A stretch of DNA of 64,000 bases from NCBI GenBank assembly GCA_020849795.1, contig JADZFR010000048.1:34850-98849 (forward strand), given 5' to 3'. Shown in pieces: positions 15,574 through 24,418 of this stretch. The notes under the pieces are model-generated. The model made no database searches and had not been told where the DNA came from. It saw only the letters and a list, made by a program, of their open reading frames with translations. A program made the translations under genes and the position numbers. How positions within the stretch are numbered: position 1 is the first letter of the stretch; every line of letters starts with the position of its first letter. This stretch comes from Planctomycetota bacterium. Lineage in GTDB: Bacteria > Planctomycetota > UBA8742 > UBA2392.

Positions 15574-16305
15574 TCACAGGTATTGTCCGCCATCAACCCG
15601 AATCACCTGCCCGGTGATGTGTCCCGCCGCCCGCGACGCCAGGAACAAGACACAGGCCGCGACGTCGTCGGCCTGGCCGATGTGCCCCAGCAGCGTTTCG
15701 TCGATCGCCCGCTGGCGTGCGTCGGCTGGTACTCTGCCGGTCATCTCGCTGTCAATCATGCCCGGCGCTACTGCGTTCACACGAACGCCGAAGCGCCCCA
15801 GGTCACGCGCGGCAGCCTTCGTCAGGCCGATCATTCCGGCCTTGGAGGCGCTGTAGTTACTCTGCCCGAACTTGCCGCGCTGGCCGTTGATCGAGGTGAT
15901 ATTCACGATGCTGCCGCGTTTGCGCTCGCGCATGGCAGGCGCCACCGCGCGCGTCAGGTAGAACGCGCCATCCAGGTTGACCCGCATCACCGAAGTCCAG
16001 TCGTTGTCAGACAACTTCCAGAGTACGTTGTCGCGGGTAATGCCCGCGTTGTTGACCAGCACATCCGGCGCATGCCCATCCGCAATCAGTTCGCCTGTCA
16101 CGGATTTCACGGCAGCGCTGTCGGTTACGTCCAGCACGCGCGCCGTGGCGACGGCTGCCAGTTCTGCGCCTGGTTCAATGTCAAACCCCACTACATTCGC
16201 CCCGTGCTGCGCCAGCAGCCGCGCACATGCCAGGCCTATTCCGCGGCCGGCTCCGGTCACCCAGGCGGTGCGGCCTGTGAGGTCGAGAAGATCAGGCGCC
16301 GGCAT
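15574..16305 (-). CDS. short-chain dehydrogenase/reductase, 3-hydroxyacyl-CoA or acetoacetyl-CoA reductase type
   Basis: 243 aa from the ATG at 16305, which has GGAAAGAG upstream and overlaps the end of bcrD by 14 bases. Classical SDR motifs: TGAGRGIG for NAD(P), NNAG, and the Ser-Tyr-Lys triad in TSINGQRG and YSASK. The block TSINGQRGKFGQSNYSASKAG-like closely resembles PhaB/FabG acetoacetyl-CoA reductases. In this operon it could oxidise a 3-hydroxypimelyl-CoA-type or short-chain hydroxyacyl-CoA intermediate after ring opening; the substrate is inference. Confidence 0.85.
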   Translation of the reverse strand: MPAPDLLDLTGRTAWVTGAGRGIGLACARLLAQHGANVVGFDIEPGAELAAVATARVLDVTDSAAVKSVTGELIADGHAPDVLVNNAGITRDNVLWKLSDNDWTSVMRVNLDGAFYLTRAVAPAMRERKRGSIVNITSINGQRGKFGQSNYSASKAGMIGLTKAAARDLGRFGVRVNAVAPGMIDSEMTGRVPADARQRAIDETLLGHIGQADDVAACVLFLASRAAGHITGQVIRVDGGQYL

Positions 16306-17119
16306 GGTTCTCTTTCCTGCCCGCCAGTTTCTGGTGGCGATAAGCCCCCCATAAAGCAGCGCCGATGGCCCCCGCATGCACGGAGAGCTCGTGGCTGCGC
16401 ACGGTCAGGTTTGCAGCGCCGTCCTTCAGCTTCTCCTCAATCGCGGCGACCAGCCCCGCATCGCTGGCCAGGCCGCCGGTCATCAGCAACAGCCCTTCGA
16501 CCTTGATCGCACGAATCAAGCCCGTCACGCGCAGCGCCATGCTGTTGTGAATGCCGCGCAGAATATTGGGGGTGTTGATGCCGCGGCTGACCATGTTGAT
16601 CACGTCGGTTTCCGCCAGCACCGCGCAGATACTGCTGCACTTTTCGGGGTCGTCACCCTTGAGTGAAAGGCTTCCAATCTCCTCGATCGAGACCCCCAGA
16701 TAGCGCGCGATGTTCTCAAGAAACTGACCGCTGCCGGACGCGCATTGGCTCGTCATCTGGTACTGCAGCACCCGGCCGTTGGCATCAAAGCGCATTGCCC
16801 GGGTGTGCAGCGCGCCAATGTCGACGGCGCCTCGCGCCTCGGGCTCGAGGTACAACGCGCCGCGAGCGTGCGTGGTCATTCCGTAGAAGTGGCCTGTGCG
16901 CCACGGCACCTGGTCGCCCTCACCGGTCGTACCAATGTAATCCAGTTGGTCGCGCCTCAGGCCCGATTGCCGCAGGGAGGCGTCGAAGGACTCTTCCACG
17001 ACCTCCATCACATCGCGTCGCCGGATTCGCTCCAGATACTGCGCCAGCAGACGGTCGTCCTGCATGATCGCGACCTTGACCGCGCCGGTGCCTACATCGA
17101 TGCCCGCCGTGAGAGTCAT
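16292..17119 (-). CDS. bcrD: benzoyl-CoA reductase subunit D (ATPase/activator, BcrD/BadG type)
   Basis: 275 aa (Thauera BcrD is about 280). Member of the ASKHA-fold 2-hydroxyacyl-CoA dehydratase activator family: GIDVGTGAVK nucleotide loop, cluster-binding cysteines C126 (SQCASGSGQ) and C165 (SSICAV), and LMTGGLASD. With BcrA it forms the ATP-hydrolysing module that drives electrons from ferredoxin to the aromatic-ring-reducing BcrBC module. Its start overlaps the bcrA stop (ATGA). Confidence 0.92.
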   Translation of the reverse strand: MTLTAGIDVGTGAVKVAIMQDDRLLAQYLERIRRRDVMEVVEESFDASLRQSGLRRDQLDYIGTTGEGDQVPWRTGHFYGMTTHARGALYLEPEARGAVDIGALHTRAMRFDANGRVLQYQMTSQCASGSGQFLENIARYLGVSIEEIGSLSLKGDDPEKCSSICAVLAETDVINMVSRGINTPNILRGIHNSMALRVTGLIRAIKVEGLLLMTGGLASDAGLVAAIEEKLKDGAANLTVRSHELSVHAGAIGAALWGAYRHQKLAGRKENHAGA

Positions 17120-18444
17120 GCTGCCTCCTGGGTCTTTGCAGTACCCACCACATCGCGCAGGGCAAACGTGGCAGCACCGACTGCGCCGGTGTAGATGCTG
17201 TCAGGCGCGATGTTGAGCGTCAGGTCGCCGTAGTTTTCCTCGGCGACCTCTCGCAGTGCCTTTACGGCAGCCGGGTTGCGCGCCACGCCGCCGGTGAACG
17301 TGAACTCGTTGCGAATCCCGCCGCTGCGCGCCAGCAGGCTCATCGCGCGCAGGATAATCGCGCGGTGCAGGCCGGCGACAATGTCTTCGCGCGCCTGGCC
17401 GGCGGCAAGACGGTCCCGGAACTCGGCGCCCGCGAACACGGTGCAAGTGGAGTTGATCTTGACGCGACGCCTGGCGCCCATCGCCAGGGGGCCCAATTCA
17501 TGCAGGCCGATGTTCATTTCGTCGGCGATGTATCCCAGGTAGCGGCCGCAGCCGGCGGCGCACCGGTCGTTCATTTGAAAGCTGGTGACGACGCCGTTCT
17601 CGTCCACCTGGATTGCCTTGGTGTCTTGTCCGCCGATGTCCAGCACGGTGCGCGTGGCGGGGAACATCAGGTGTGCGCCCAGCCCGTGGCACAAGATTTC
17701 GCTGCGGATGCACTCTTTGGGAAAGGGCAGTCGCACGCGACCATACCCCGTTCCGACCGTGCGCACTTCGGTCAGCGGTGCGGTGGCAGCCGTGGCAAGC
17801 AGCCGCGACAATGCCTCGTCATCCTGGCGCAACTCACCCGGCGCGCGCCGATAGCCGGCCATCAACAGGTGCTGAAAGCTGCGGGTCTCGGTCTCGTTCT
17901 CGACGGGAATGATGTTGCGATCAAACAGGCCGACCAGCCGGTCAAACGCGGGGCCGCCTTCGCGCGACACTTCGGCCGCATGCGCCGTAAATGAGGCGCC
18001 GGCCAGGTCACGAAAGAAATCCGACCTTGAAGTCGCGCCCGGTGTATAAGCCTCCGCGGCATCGCCACGGATGCCCTTGAAAATGCGCTCCAGCGCGTCG
18101 TTCATCGTGTAGCGGTCCCCGTCAAAGCGCGGGTTTTCGAGATCGCGACGACAGTGGTCCTCAAGGCGGGCAAGCGCGCCCAGGAAGCACTCATGGCGAT
18201 ACCCCGCCAGCAACCACGCTTCCAGCCCCTCTGCAGCGTCGGCAAAGCGGCCCTCGGCGCGCAACGCGCGAGACAACATCTCGAAGCGCACATTCGTCAG
18301 CGCCTCCTGCCGGGCGACCTGCGCAGCCACGTCGTAGTTGCTGCGGCTGTTGGTAATGCCGCGCCCCAGCATCCTGCCTTGCGCGTCCAATGCGACCGCC
18401 TTGGTGGTCGTCGAGCCCAGGTCTATGCCGATGAAGCATTCCAT
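17116..18444 (-). CDS. bcrA: benzoyl-CoA reductase subunit A (ATPase, BcrA/BadF type)
   Basis: 442 aa, matching the long-form BcrA ATPase. FIGIDLGSTTTK loop at the N-terminus, an inserted region of about 130 residues absent from BcrD, then DIGGQDTKA, C295 (DRCAAGCGR) and C334 (NSTCTVFAGAE). These last are the ligands for the 4Fe-4S cluster bridging the A-D dimer. The ATG overlaps the bcrB stop by one base (TAATG). Together with BcrD it couples hydrolysis of two ATP to one two-electron ring reduction. Confidence 0.92.
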   Translation of the reverse strand: MECFIGIDLGSTTTKAVALDAQGRMLGRGITNSRSNYDVAAQVARQEALTNVRFEMLSRALRAEGRFADAAEGLEAWLLAGYRHECFLGALARLEDHCRRDLENPRFDGDRYTMNDALERIFKGIRGDAAEAYTPGATSRSDFFRDLAGASFTAHAAEVSREGGPAFDRLVGLFDRNIIPVENETETRSFQHLLMAGYRRAPGELRQDDEALSRLLATAATAPLTEVRTVGTGYGRVRLPFPKECIRSEILCHGLGAHLMFPATRTVLDIGGQDTKAIQVDENGVVTSFQMNDRCAAGCGRYLGYIADEMNIGLHELGPLAMGARRRVKINSTCTVFAGAEFRDRLAAGQAREDIVAGLHRAIILRAMSLLARSGGIRNEFTFTGGVARNPAAVKALREVAEENYGDLTLNIAPDSIYTGAVGAATFALRDVVGTAKTQEAA

Positions 18445-19718
18445 TACGCTCTCCCGCGCCGGGCTTCGATCATCTGGAAGTAGGACTCAAGGCGATTCTT
18501 GATGTTGGCCGCCGAGAAGTAACGCGGGTCCACAAGGTCGGACTCAATGAACCCGCCCGGCTTGCCCGTTCGCTTCTCAATCTCGCGCAGGATCAACAGT
18601 TGCCCCGCCGAGAATGAATTGCACGACTTGACCGAGTTGATCAACAGGCCGTCGGCCTGGTACTCGTTCATGTACGACTCAATCAGGTTGATGCGCTCGG
18701 GCAGGCTCAGGTTCGTGTAACAACCCATGCAGTAATCGGCGAGCGTTTCAATCGGGTTGGCGGGGTCATGTCGGAAACCGCGGTCGTACAAGCCGCCGAC
18801 CTTGGTATACGTGCTGGCCACGACTACCGCGCCTTCGCTGTAGAACATGCGCCAGAACTCGCGAAAGCTCGTCCAATTGGGCGGGCCTTCGGTGACGATG
18901 CGGTACTTTTCCTCGCTCAGGTTGCCCTCAGGTGTCACAGGGCCGAGGCCAAGCCGGATGCGCTCTTCGATTTCTCCGCGAAGCAGCTGGTAGTAGTCAA
19001 CGGCGTCCTGTGTTCCCCGGAACGCGGTAAAGATCGGGCCGATGTAGTAGACGCCACCGAAATACGCGTCGATCGGCGAAGGCTTGTGCCGCGCACTTTC
19101 CAGCACCCACACCAGGTCGTCCTCAGCAGCCGAGGATCGCTTCAGGTCGCGCTTCAGCTTGTCAGGGTCGAACTTGCGGCCCGAGAGCGTCTCAAGGGCA
19201 GGGATCACCTTGTCGCGAATCTGGTCCGCGACGTACTTGCGCATCTGTGGAGTCACGTGGCCGTCGCCCTGGTACGGCACATGCAGCATTACCACCGGGC
19301 AGTCCGCGTATTCCTTGCGCAGCAACTCAAACCACTTCAAGAACGTGAAGCACCCGGTGTAGCTGAGCAACAGCATGTCCGGTTTCGGCAAGGGCTGGCC
19401 CGTGGGCCCCAGGTTGCCGGCCTTGAGCATGCCGATGTCTGCCTTGACGTACGTGCACACGTCTTCGCTGTGGCCGGACTTCTCGGCGGCGTGAATGAAA
19501 TCGCCGGTACGGCCACGCATGCCATTCTGGAGCGCATTGATCTCAGGCAGCACGGGCAGCAGGTCAAAGTTGGCAATCAGCTCGGTCAGGTTGCCGGGCA
19601 CAAAGGTGTAGACGACCTTGCGCCCGTTTTCTTTGGCGTGCGCCAGGCTGTCAAAGTAGTCGGCCAGCATCTGCTTCTGGCGTTCCTGGCTCTGGTCCTT
19701 GATGACTTGCGTGGTCAT
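18444..19718 (-). CDS. bcrB: benzoyl-CoA reductase subunit B
   Basis: 424 aa, 2-hydroxyglutaryl-CoA dehydratase/BcrBC superfamily subunit that, with BcrC, holds the Fe-S cluster and the benzoyl-CoA site. Recognisable blocks: GRKVVYTFVPGNLTEL, SYTGCFTFLKW, DYCMGCYTNLSLPER and NSVKSCNSFSAGQ, each carrying a conserved cysteine. The ATG at 19718 overlaps the bcrC stop (ATGA), which decides it over the four-residue-longer frame. Gene order C-B-A-D matches Thauera bcrCBAD and Rhodopseudomonas badDEFG. Confidence 0.92.
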   Translation of the reverse strand: MTTQVIKDQSQERQKQMLADYFDSLAHAKENGRKVVYTFVPGNLTELIANFDLLPVLPEINALQNGMRGRTGDFIHAAEKSGHSEDVCTYVKADIGMLKAGNLGPTGQPLPKPDMLLLSYTGCFTFLKWFELLRKEYADCPVVMLHVPYQGDGHVTPQMRKYVADQIRDKVIPALETLSGRKFDPDKLKRDLKRSSAAEDDLVWVLESARHKPSPIDAYFGGVYYIGPIFTAFRGTQDAVDYYQLLRGEIEERIRLGLGPVTPEGNLSEEKYRIVTEGPPNWTSFREFWRMFYSEGAVVVASTYTKVGGLYDRGFRHDPANPIETLADYCMGCYTNLSLPERINLIESYMNEYQADGLLINSVKSCNSFSAGQLLILREIEKRTGKPGGFIESDLVDPRYFSAANIKNRLESYFQMIEARRGRA

Positions 19719-20899
19719 GCTTTCCCCCACAGCTTGATGGCGTCGGCAAAGGTGCCCGCCTGTTCGCGGATGACCTGGAACTGGCCCGTGTCTTCGGAGT
19801 ACTTGAAACTCGTGAAAGGAATGCCCGCCTTGTCGAGCGCGGACTGCAGCATCGGCTGGTCGAGTAGCGCCGGGTCGCAGAAACTGGGCGCCATCAACAA
19901 CACGCCGTCGGCACGCACTTCGCGCACCAGGCTGACCAGATCCTCACCCTTGGTGTTCGCTTCGTCGTACTTGCTTGCCGTCGAGACGCTGTGCCGCGTG
20001 AAGCCTTCCACCAGCGCAGTCCACGGGTCACCGGTTTCGTCAAGCGGCCCCGGTATGAACCGCGAGCCCAGCACGAAGTCGTCGTCTACAACGTAACAGC
20101 CGGCACGCTCGAGCGTACGCAACAGGGCCAGCGGCGGCTGTTCACAGAACGCACCGCGAATCAGCACACGGATGTTGTCCAACGGTCTGCGGCCGGCGTG
20201 GGGTACGGCCTGCAGATACTCGTCGATCAACGCCGTGTGCTGATCCACCGGCAGCAGATAGCCCGCGCGCAACAGCAGGTAGTACTCGGTAGTCGGAACC
20301 AGCCACGGCTGTTCCCTTCGCAATTGCAGCAGGTCGTGGATGGCGCGGCGGTTCTGGTTGTACAGAGCGATCGAGCCGTGCAAGCGCGCGTCGGTCACCC
20401 GCGTGCCGGTTAGCGCGCCGACGGCATCGGCGATCGCGTGCAACTCGGTACGGTAGAATTCGCCGCCCAGTTCGCTGTCGAAGTTCTGCGGCAAGTCGAG
20501 ATAGTGGACATACTTGCCCGCCAGCAGCATCTGGAACATGCCGCTGAGGTTGCGGATCACGTCGCAAATGCTCGGGAACAGGAAACCGTCCATCGTGTCA
20601 AGCCGCCCGCTGACTGCCATTTCCACGACACTGCGCGGAAGATGGCAGATGTAGGACTGGAAGAACGAGTCGCCGCGCACAATCTCAAGCTGGTCGCCGC
20701 CGCCCAGAATGCCCACGGGCAACGCGCCCGCCGCATGAATCACCTCGCGCGGCGCGTAGATCGGCAGAAACCCGATTGCCTTGCGGCACTCCGCCTGGCC
20801 TTTCCAGCGGCGCACCGATTCGAACGAGACGTCTTCGTACAGCGCCTGCGCGCGCGACACCAGCGCGTCAACTTTTGACTGTTCGGTCGCCGTGGTCAT
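19715..20899 (-). CDS. bcrC: benzoyl-CoA reductase subunit C
   Basis: 394 aa, the smaller catalytic subunit. Blocks typical of the family: GFLPIYAPREVIHAAGALPVG, SFFQSYICHLPRS, LFPSICDVIRNLSGM, and APSFCDPALLDQP near the C-terminus, with cysteines expected to coordinate a 4Fe-4S cluster. It begins four bases before the dch stop (ATGA overlap). The class I (ATP-dependent) enzyme is implied by the BcrA/BcrD partners; no tungsten-type BamB-I genes are seen. Confidence 0.92.
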   Translation of the reverse strand: MTTATEQSKVDALVSRAQALYEDVSFESVRRWKGQAECRKAIGFLPIYAPREVIHAAGALPVGILGGGDQLEIVRGDSFFQSYICHLPRSVVEMAVSGRLDTMDGFLFPSICDVIRNLSGMFQMLLAGKYVHYLDLPQNFDSELGGEFYRTELHAIADAVGALTGTRVTDARLHGSIALYNQNRRAIHDLLQLRREQPWLVPTTEYYLLLRAGYLLPVDQHTALIDEYLQAVPHAGRRPLDNIRVLIRGAFCEQPPLALLRTLERAGCYVVDDDFVLGSRFIPGPLDETGDPWTALVEGFTRHSVSTASKYDEANTKGEDLVSLVREVRADGVLLMAPSFCDPALLDQPMLQSALDKAGIPFTSFKYSEDTGQFQVIREQAGTFADAIKLWGKA

Positions 20900-21666
20900 G
20901 CGTGGCTCCAGTGCGGCTTGCGCCGTTCCATGAATGCGGCAATGCCCTCGCTCGCGTCGCTGACTGCCGCCAACCGCGTCAGGTAGTCCTGCTCGGTGCG
21001 AACCAGATCCTGCTCCAGCCCATCCAGAAACTCACGACGCGAGGCGCGCACGGCTTCACGCAGCGAAACCGCTGAGAAGCGCATCAGCGTTTTCTCGAAC
21101 CAGGCATTGGTGTGACCGCGCAGTTCGTCGGCGGGGCAAGTCGCGTGGACCAGCCCGGCCTGGCCAAGCACTTCGGGGCCGAGTTCCTCGCCGCCCAGGA
21201 TCATGCGCTCAGAAAGCGCCTGCGTCGCGCGCCGCGGCAACAGCACAGCCGCCACGGGCGGGAACACGCCCAGGCGGATCTCAGGCACGGCAAACTTCGA
21301 GTCCGATGCGGCAAACAGAAAGTGGCACGCCAGCACGACCTCGAACGCCCCGCCCAGGCACATGCCCTGAACCAGCGCAGCCACGGGCACCGGGCTGGAT
21401 GCGATCGACATGACCAGTTCGCGCAACACAGGCAGCATTTCGCCCACCCGTTCCGGCGTATGCTCGTCCACCGCGGCGCCGAACGAGAAATGCTTGCCCT
21501 CGGCCTCAAGTACGACCAGTCGCAGTGTGCGTGAGCCGGCCGCAGCGCGGACATGCGACGTCAGCTCGCGCATGAGATCGCCAGTGAAGACGTTGCCGGT
21601 CGGACGATCAATCGTCAGCCTCAGCAGGGCGCCGTCGTGTTCGTGGATGCCGCGAATCGGGTTCAT
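20896..21666 (-). CDS. dch: cyclohexa-1,5-diene-1-carbonyl-CoA hydratase
   Basis: 256 aa crotonase-fold enzyme, the size of Thauera Dch (about 258). It hydrates the dienoyl-CoA made by benzoyl-CoA reductase to 6-hydroxycyclohex-1-ene-1-carbonyl-CoA. Features: HFSFGAAVDEH (oxyanion-hole region), GMCLGGAFEVVLACHF (second oxyanion strand) and PEIRLGVFPP. The ATG at 21666 stands two bases after the oah stop, with AAAGGGTG inside the end of oah as the likely ribosome site. Position between oah and bcrC supports the specific call over a generic enoyl-CoA hydratase. Confidence 0.88.
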   Translation of the reverse strand: MNPIRGIHEHDGALLRLTIDRPTGNVFTGDLMRELTSHVRAAAGSRTLRLVVLEAEGKHFSFGAAVDEHTPERVGEMLPVLRELVMSIASSPVPVAALVQGMCLGGAFEVVLACHFLFAASDSKFAVPEIRLGVFPPVAAVLLPRRATQALSERMILGGEELGPEVLGQAGLVHATCPADELRGHTNAWFEKTLMRFSAVSLREAVRASRREFLDGLEQDLVRTEQDYLTRLAAVSDASEGIAAFMERRKPHWSHA

Positions 21667-21668
21667 GG

Positions 21669-22781
21669 TCACCCTTTCAGCGAGCCCGCCTTGGAGTTCG
21701 GCAAGACTTCCTGAATCAAGCTCTCGTCCCAAGGCCGACCGAGCGCAAGCTGGCGGCGCAACTCGATGAAGTCCACCTCACGCCGGTCCTTGGGCCCGTC
21801 ATTGAATGCGCGGAAGCCTGCGTTGGCCTCGGTCATCATGTTCAGCGCGAGCCATGCGCGGTTGGTCTCGCGGTTGCGGTCCCAGTGTTGAAGCTTGTGC
21901 TTGCGGATGGACTCAATGGTCTTGATCGTGCAGTCGGGCATGGTCAGCGCGAGCCGCCAGCACATGCCCTCGACCGCTTCATCCAGCTTCGAATGGTTGC
22001 TTTCCGCCCTGGCGAGCACTTCCTTGGCGCGGTCGCGTTCAGCACCAACTTTGTACTCGCCGTGCACGATGGTTCCGAACTCGTCGAGCCATCTGTCGGT
22101 AATGACCAGCGGATTCGGAATCCATGATCCATCCAGCTTCAGCGCCGGCACCACCTGGTGCAGCAGCCCGATGCGCAGCGCCTTGTGCGCAGACCAGGGC
22201 TCGCACAGCACGGCACTTTCCATGGCCGAGGCGAAACCCACATACAGCGGCAGAAAGTCTGTCGAGCCGCCGTCCGGCGCTGAACCGTGCTTGGGGCCCG
22301 CCTGCCCGAATCGCGCAGTGTCGGCGGCGATGCTGAAATCGCAGGCCATGCCGATTTCCTGGCCGCCGCCGATGCGCATGCCGTTGACGCGGTTGATCAC
22401 CGGCTTGTCGCAGGCAAGGATGCCGCTGACCATGTCGTTGAACAGCCGCATGTACTGCCGGTACTCCTGCGGGTTGCCGGCGTAGTACTCGGCATACTCT
22501 TTCGTGTTGCCGCCGGTACAGAACGCCTTGTCGCCAACGGCGGTGAAGACGACCGCGACGATGGCGCGGTCCATGCTGGCGCGGCGGAAGGCGAGGATCA
22601 CTTCCTTGACGGCGTCGGTAGTGTAGCTGTTGAACTGGCGCGGGTTGTCCAGGCTGATCCAGGCGTTGAACAAGCCTTCGACTGGCAGGCCCTTTCCATC
22701 CAGCAGCGGGCGGCACTCATATCGGATGTGCCGGAACTCCAGGCCTGGGGCAAGTTCATGGTTCACCAACGTGTGCGGCAT
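21669..22781 (-). CDS. oah: 6-oxocyclohex-1-ene-1-carbonyl-CoA hydrolase (ring-opening)
   Basis: 370 aa. Oah/BamA is a long crotonase-family hydrolase (about 377 aa) that adds water and cleaves the ring to 3-hydroxypimelyl-CoA. Signature blocks include WISLDNPRQFNSYTTD, FCTGGNTKEYAEYYAGNP, NGMRIGGGQEIGMACDF, and QAGPKHGSAPDGGSTDFLP. These are the conserved stretches used as bamA functional markers for anaerobic aromatic degraders. Two bases separate it from had upstream. Confidence 0.93.
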   Translation of the reverse strand: MPHTLVNHELAPGLEFRHIRYECRPLLDGKGLPVEGLFNAWISLDNPRQFNSYTTDAVKEVILAFRRASMDRAIVAVVFTAVGDKAFCTGGNTKEYAEYYAGNPQEYRQYMRLFNDMVSGILACDKPVINRVNGMRIGGGQEIGMACDFSIAADTARFGQAGPKHGSAPDGGSTDFLPLYVGFASAMESAVLCEPWSAHKALRIGLLHQVVPALKLDGSWIPNPLVITDRWLDEFGTIVHGEYKVGAERDRAKEVLARAESNHSKLDEAVEGMCWRLALTMPDCTIKTIESIRKHKLQHWDRNRETNRAWLALNMMTEANAGFRAFNDGPKDRREVDFIELRRQLALGRPWDESLIQEVLPNSKAGSLKG

Positions 22782-22783
22782 GG

Positions 22784-23842
22784 CTACTCCTGTTGCGGCT
22801 GCAAGATTGCGCGTTCAATCAACTTGCCGGCATGCGCGGCTTCGAAAAGTTCTCCGATCTGCTCCAGCGGATAGCTGCGAATGAACGGACGCAGATTGAC
22901 CTTGCCGCTGAGCACCAGCTCGATCACGGCCGGGTAGTGGCGCGGCGCGCATCCCCAGTTACCAAAGGCGGCAGCGTCGAATGCCATCAGGCTCGACAGT
23001 TTGATGTTCAAGGCCTTGGGCGTGAACCCTACCACTGCCAGCGTTCCCGCCGGCGGCATCAGTGCCCACGCGAGCTCCTGGCCGGCTGGTGAACCGGACA
23101 TCTCGAAAATCGTCCACCCGAAGTCAGGGGCATCCAGATTCGTGACAGCGCCGCGCACCGCTTTGCGTGCCGACTTGGCATCCATGCCCTTGACGTTGAT
23201 GATTGACGCCGCGCCGTGTGCGAGTATGCGTTGCAGCTTGGCGTCGTCGATGTCGAGTGCCACAACGCGCGCGCCCTGCGCAGCAGCGAGCTGGACGGCA
23301 TACGTGCCAATTCCGCCCACTCCGACCACGATGGCAACACCGCCCGGCTTGAGGCCGGAGCGTATCACCGCCTGGTATGGAGTGGTGACGGCGTCCGCGA
23401 TGACCGAAAGCTCGTGCAACTGATAGCCGGCCAGATCCTCCGGCAGCAGCGCCAGGCCCGCGCCCGGCACTTTGACGTGGTCGGCAAAACCGCCGTGGCC
23501 ATCATTGCCGGGCATGAACTGGCGGGCGCAAGTGTTTTCGGCACCCGCACGGCAGCGTTCACACTCGCCGCACGGAACAACTGAAGGCACCACCACGCGC
23601 CGCCCGACCAGCGCCTCGTAGCGCGATCCGGCTGCAATGACTGTTCCGGCAATCTCGTGCCCCAGCACCAGCGGCATGGGCGCGCGGGGGGCGACATCGC
23701 CGTAGTAGAATCCGACGTCGGTGTGGCACAGCCCGCACCCCGCCACGCGCACCACAACCTCGGCGGGGCCGGGCGCAAGCTCATACTCGGCCTGTTTGAA
23801 GCCGGTGGCGATGGCATGGAAGGCAAAGCCGTTGGCAAGCAT
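22784..23842 (-). CDS. had: 6-hydroxycyclohex-1-ene-1-carbonyl-CoA dehydrogenase
   Basis: 352 aa zinc-dependent medium-chain dehydrogenase that oxidises the product of Dch to the 6-oxo compound with NAD. Catalytic zinc ligands lie in GCGLCHTDVG and LGHEIAGTV, structural zinc cysteines in CGECERCRAGAENTC, and the nucleotide-binding GVGGIGTYAVQLA follows. First gene of the operon. The intergenic gap to the Rrf2 gene carries a degenerate GATA-type element overlapping a probable -10. Confidence 0.9.
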   Translation of the reverse strand: MLANGFAFHAIATGFKQAEYELAPGPAEVVVRVAGCGLCHTDVGFYYGDVAPRAPMPLVLGHEIAGTVIAAGSRYEALVGRRVVVPSVVPCGECERCRAGAENTCARQFMPGNDGHGGFADHVKVPGAGLALLPEDLAGYQLHELSVIADAVTTPYQAVIRSGLKPGGVAIVVGVGGIGTYAVQLAAAQGARVVALDIDDAKLQRILAHGAASIINVKGMDAKSARKAVRGAVTNLDAPDFGWTIFEMSGSPAGQELAWALMPPAGTLAVVGFTPKALNIKLSSLMAFDAAAFGNWGCAPRHYPAVIELVLSGKVNLRPFIRSYPLEQIGELFEAAHAGKLIERAILQPQQE

Positions 23843-23892
23843 GGGCGCAACTCCTGTTCACCAAGTGTACGGAATTTGAACCTCGATTCAAT

Positions 23893-23912
23893 ATATCTTG
23901 ATCGATTTATCC
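23893..23912 (-). promoter_or_regulatory. probable promoter/operator of the benzoyl-CoA operon
   Basis: Read on the minus strand: GGATA-AATC-GATCA (23912-23899) immediately followed by AGATAT (23898-23893) as a possible -10, in the only AT-rich stretch of the 64-base gap between the Rrf2 gene and had. The right half-site is degenerate. Confidence 0.35.
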
Positions 23913-24407
23913 GATTTTTGGGGGATCAAAGCTGCGGCGGCGGCGCGCATCGGCACCCGCCCCGCGGGGCTTGATCGCGGGCAGGCGCACCGAATCAGGC
24001 CGGTGCTCCTGGAACTCGGCAAGGTCCTTCAGCGTCGTGGTCTCCAGCGCCGTGACAAAGCGCTGCCGGATGTTCTTCCACAACGAATGCAGCGGGCATG
24101 CCGTCGCGTCGCTGCACTCACCCTCGCCCATGACGCACGTTTCCAGCGAGCGCACATCATCGAGTTCGCGCACCACATCGTAGGCCGTGATGTCCCATGC
24201 CGGCTTGGCAAGCCGGAACCCGCCCTGACGGCCACGCTGGCTTTCCAGCACGCCGCGGCGCGCCAGCGTCTGCAGCACCTTTGCCAGGTAATGTACGGGG
24301 ATGTTCAGCGGGTCAGCAATCTGGGTCACCAGTACCCATTCGCCCGCCGGGTAGCGCGCCAGTTCAGTCAGCGCCCGAAGCGCGTATTCGCTTGCCTGTG
24401 AGAACAT
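23907..24407 (-). CDS. Rrf2/IscR-family regulator, BadM-like by context
   Basis: 166 aa. Winged-helix domain (residues about 1-85) with the Rrf2 signature HYLAKVLQTLARRGVL, then C91, C98 and C104 plus H107 (CVMGEGECSDATACPLH). These are the spacing and ligand types that hold 2Fe-2S in IscR. BadM, an Rrf2 protein, represses the benzoyl-CoA reductase operon in Rhodopseudomonas; this gene lies directly upstream of had on the same strand, so the same role is likely (inference). AGGAGC precedes the ATG. A basic C-terminal tail of about 30 residues extends past the usual end. Confidence 0.85.
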   Translation of the reverse strand: MFSQASEYALRALTELARYPAGEWVLVTQIADPLNIPVHYLAKVLQTLARRGVLESQRGRQGGFRLAKPAWDITAYDVVRELDDVRSLETCVMGEGECSDATACPLHSLWKNIRQRFVTALETTTLKDLAEFQEHRPDSVRLPAIKPRGAGADARRRRSFDPPKIG

Positions 24408-24418
24408 GTGCGCTCCTG

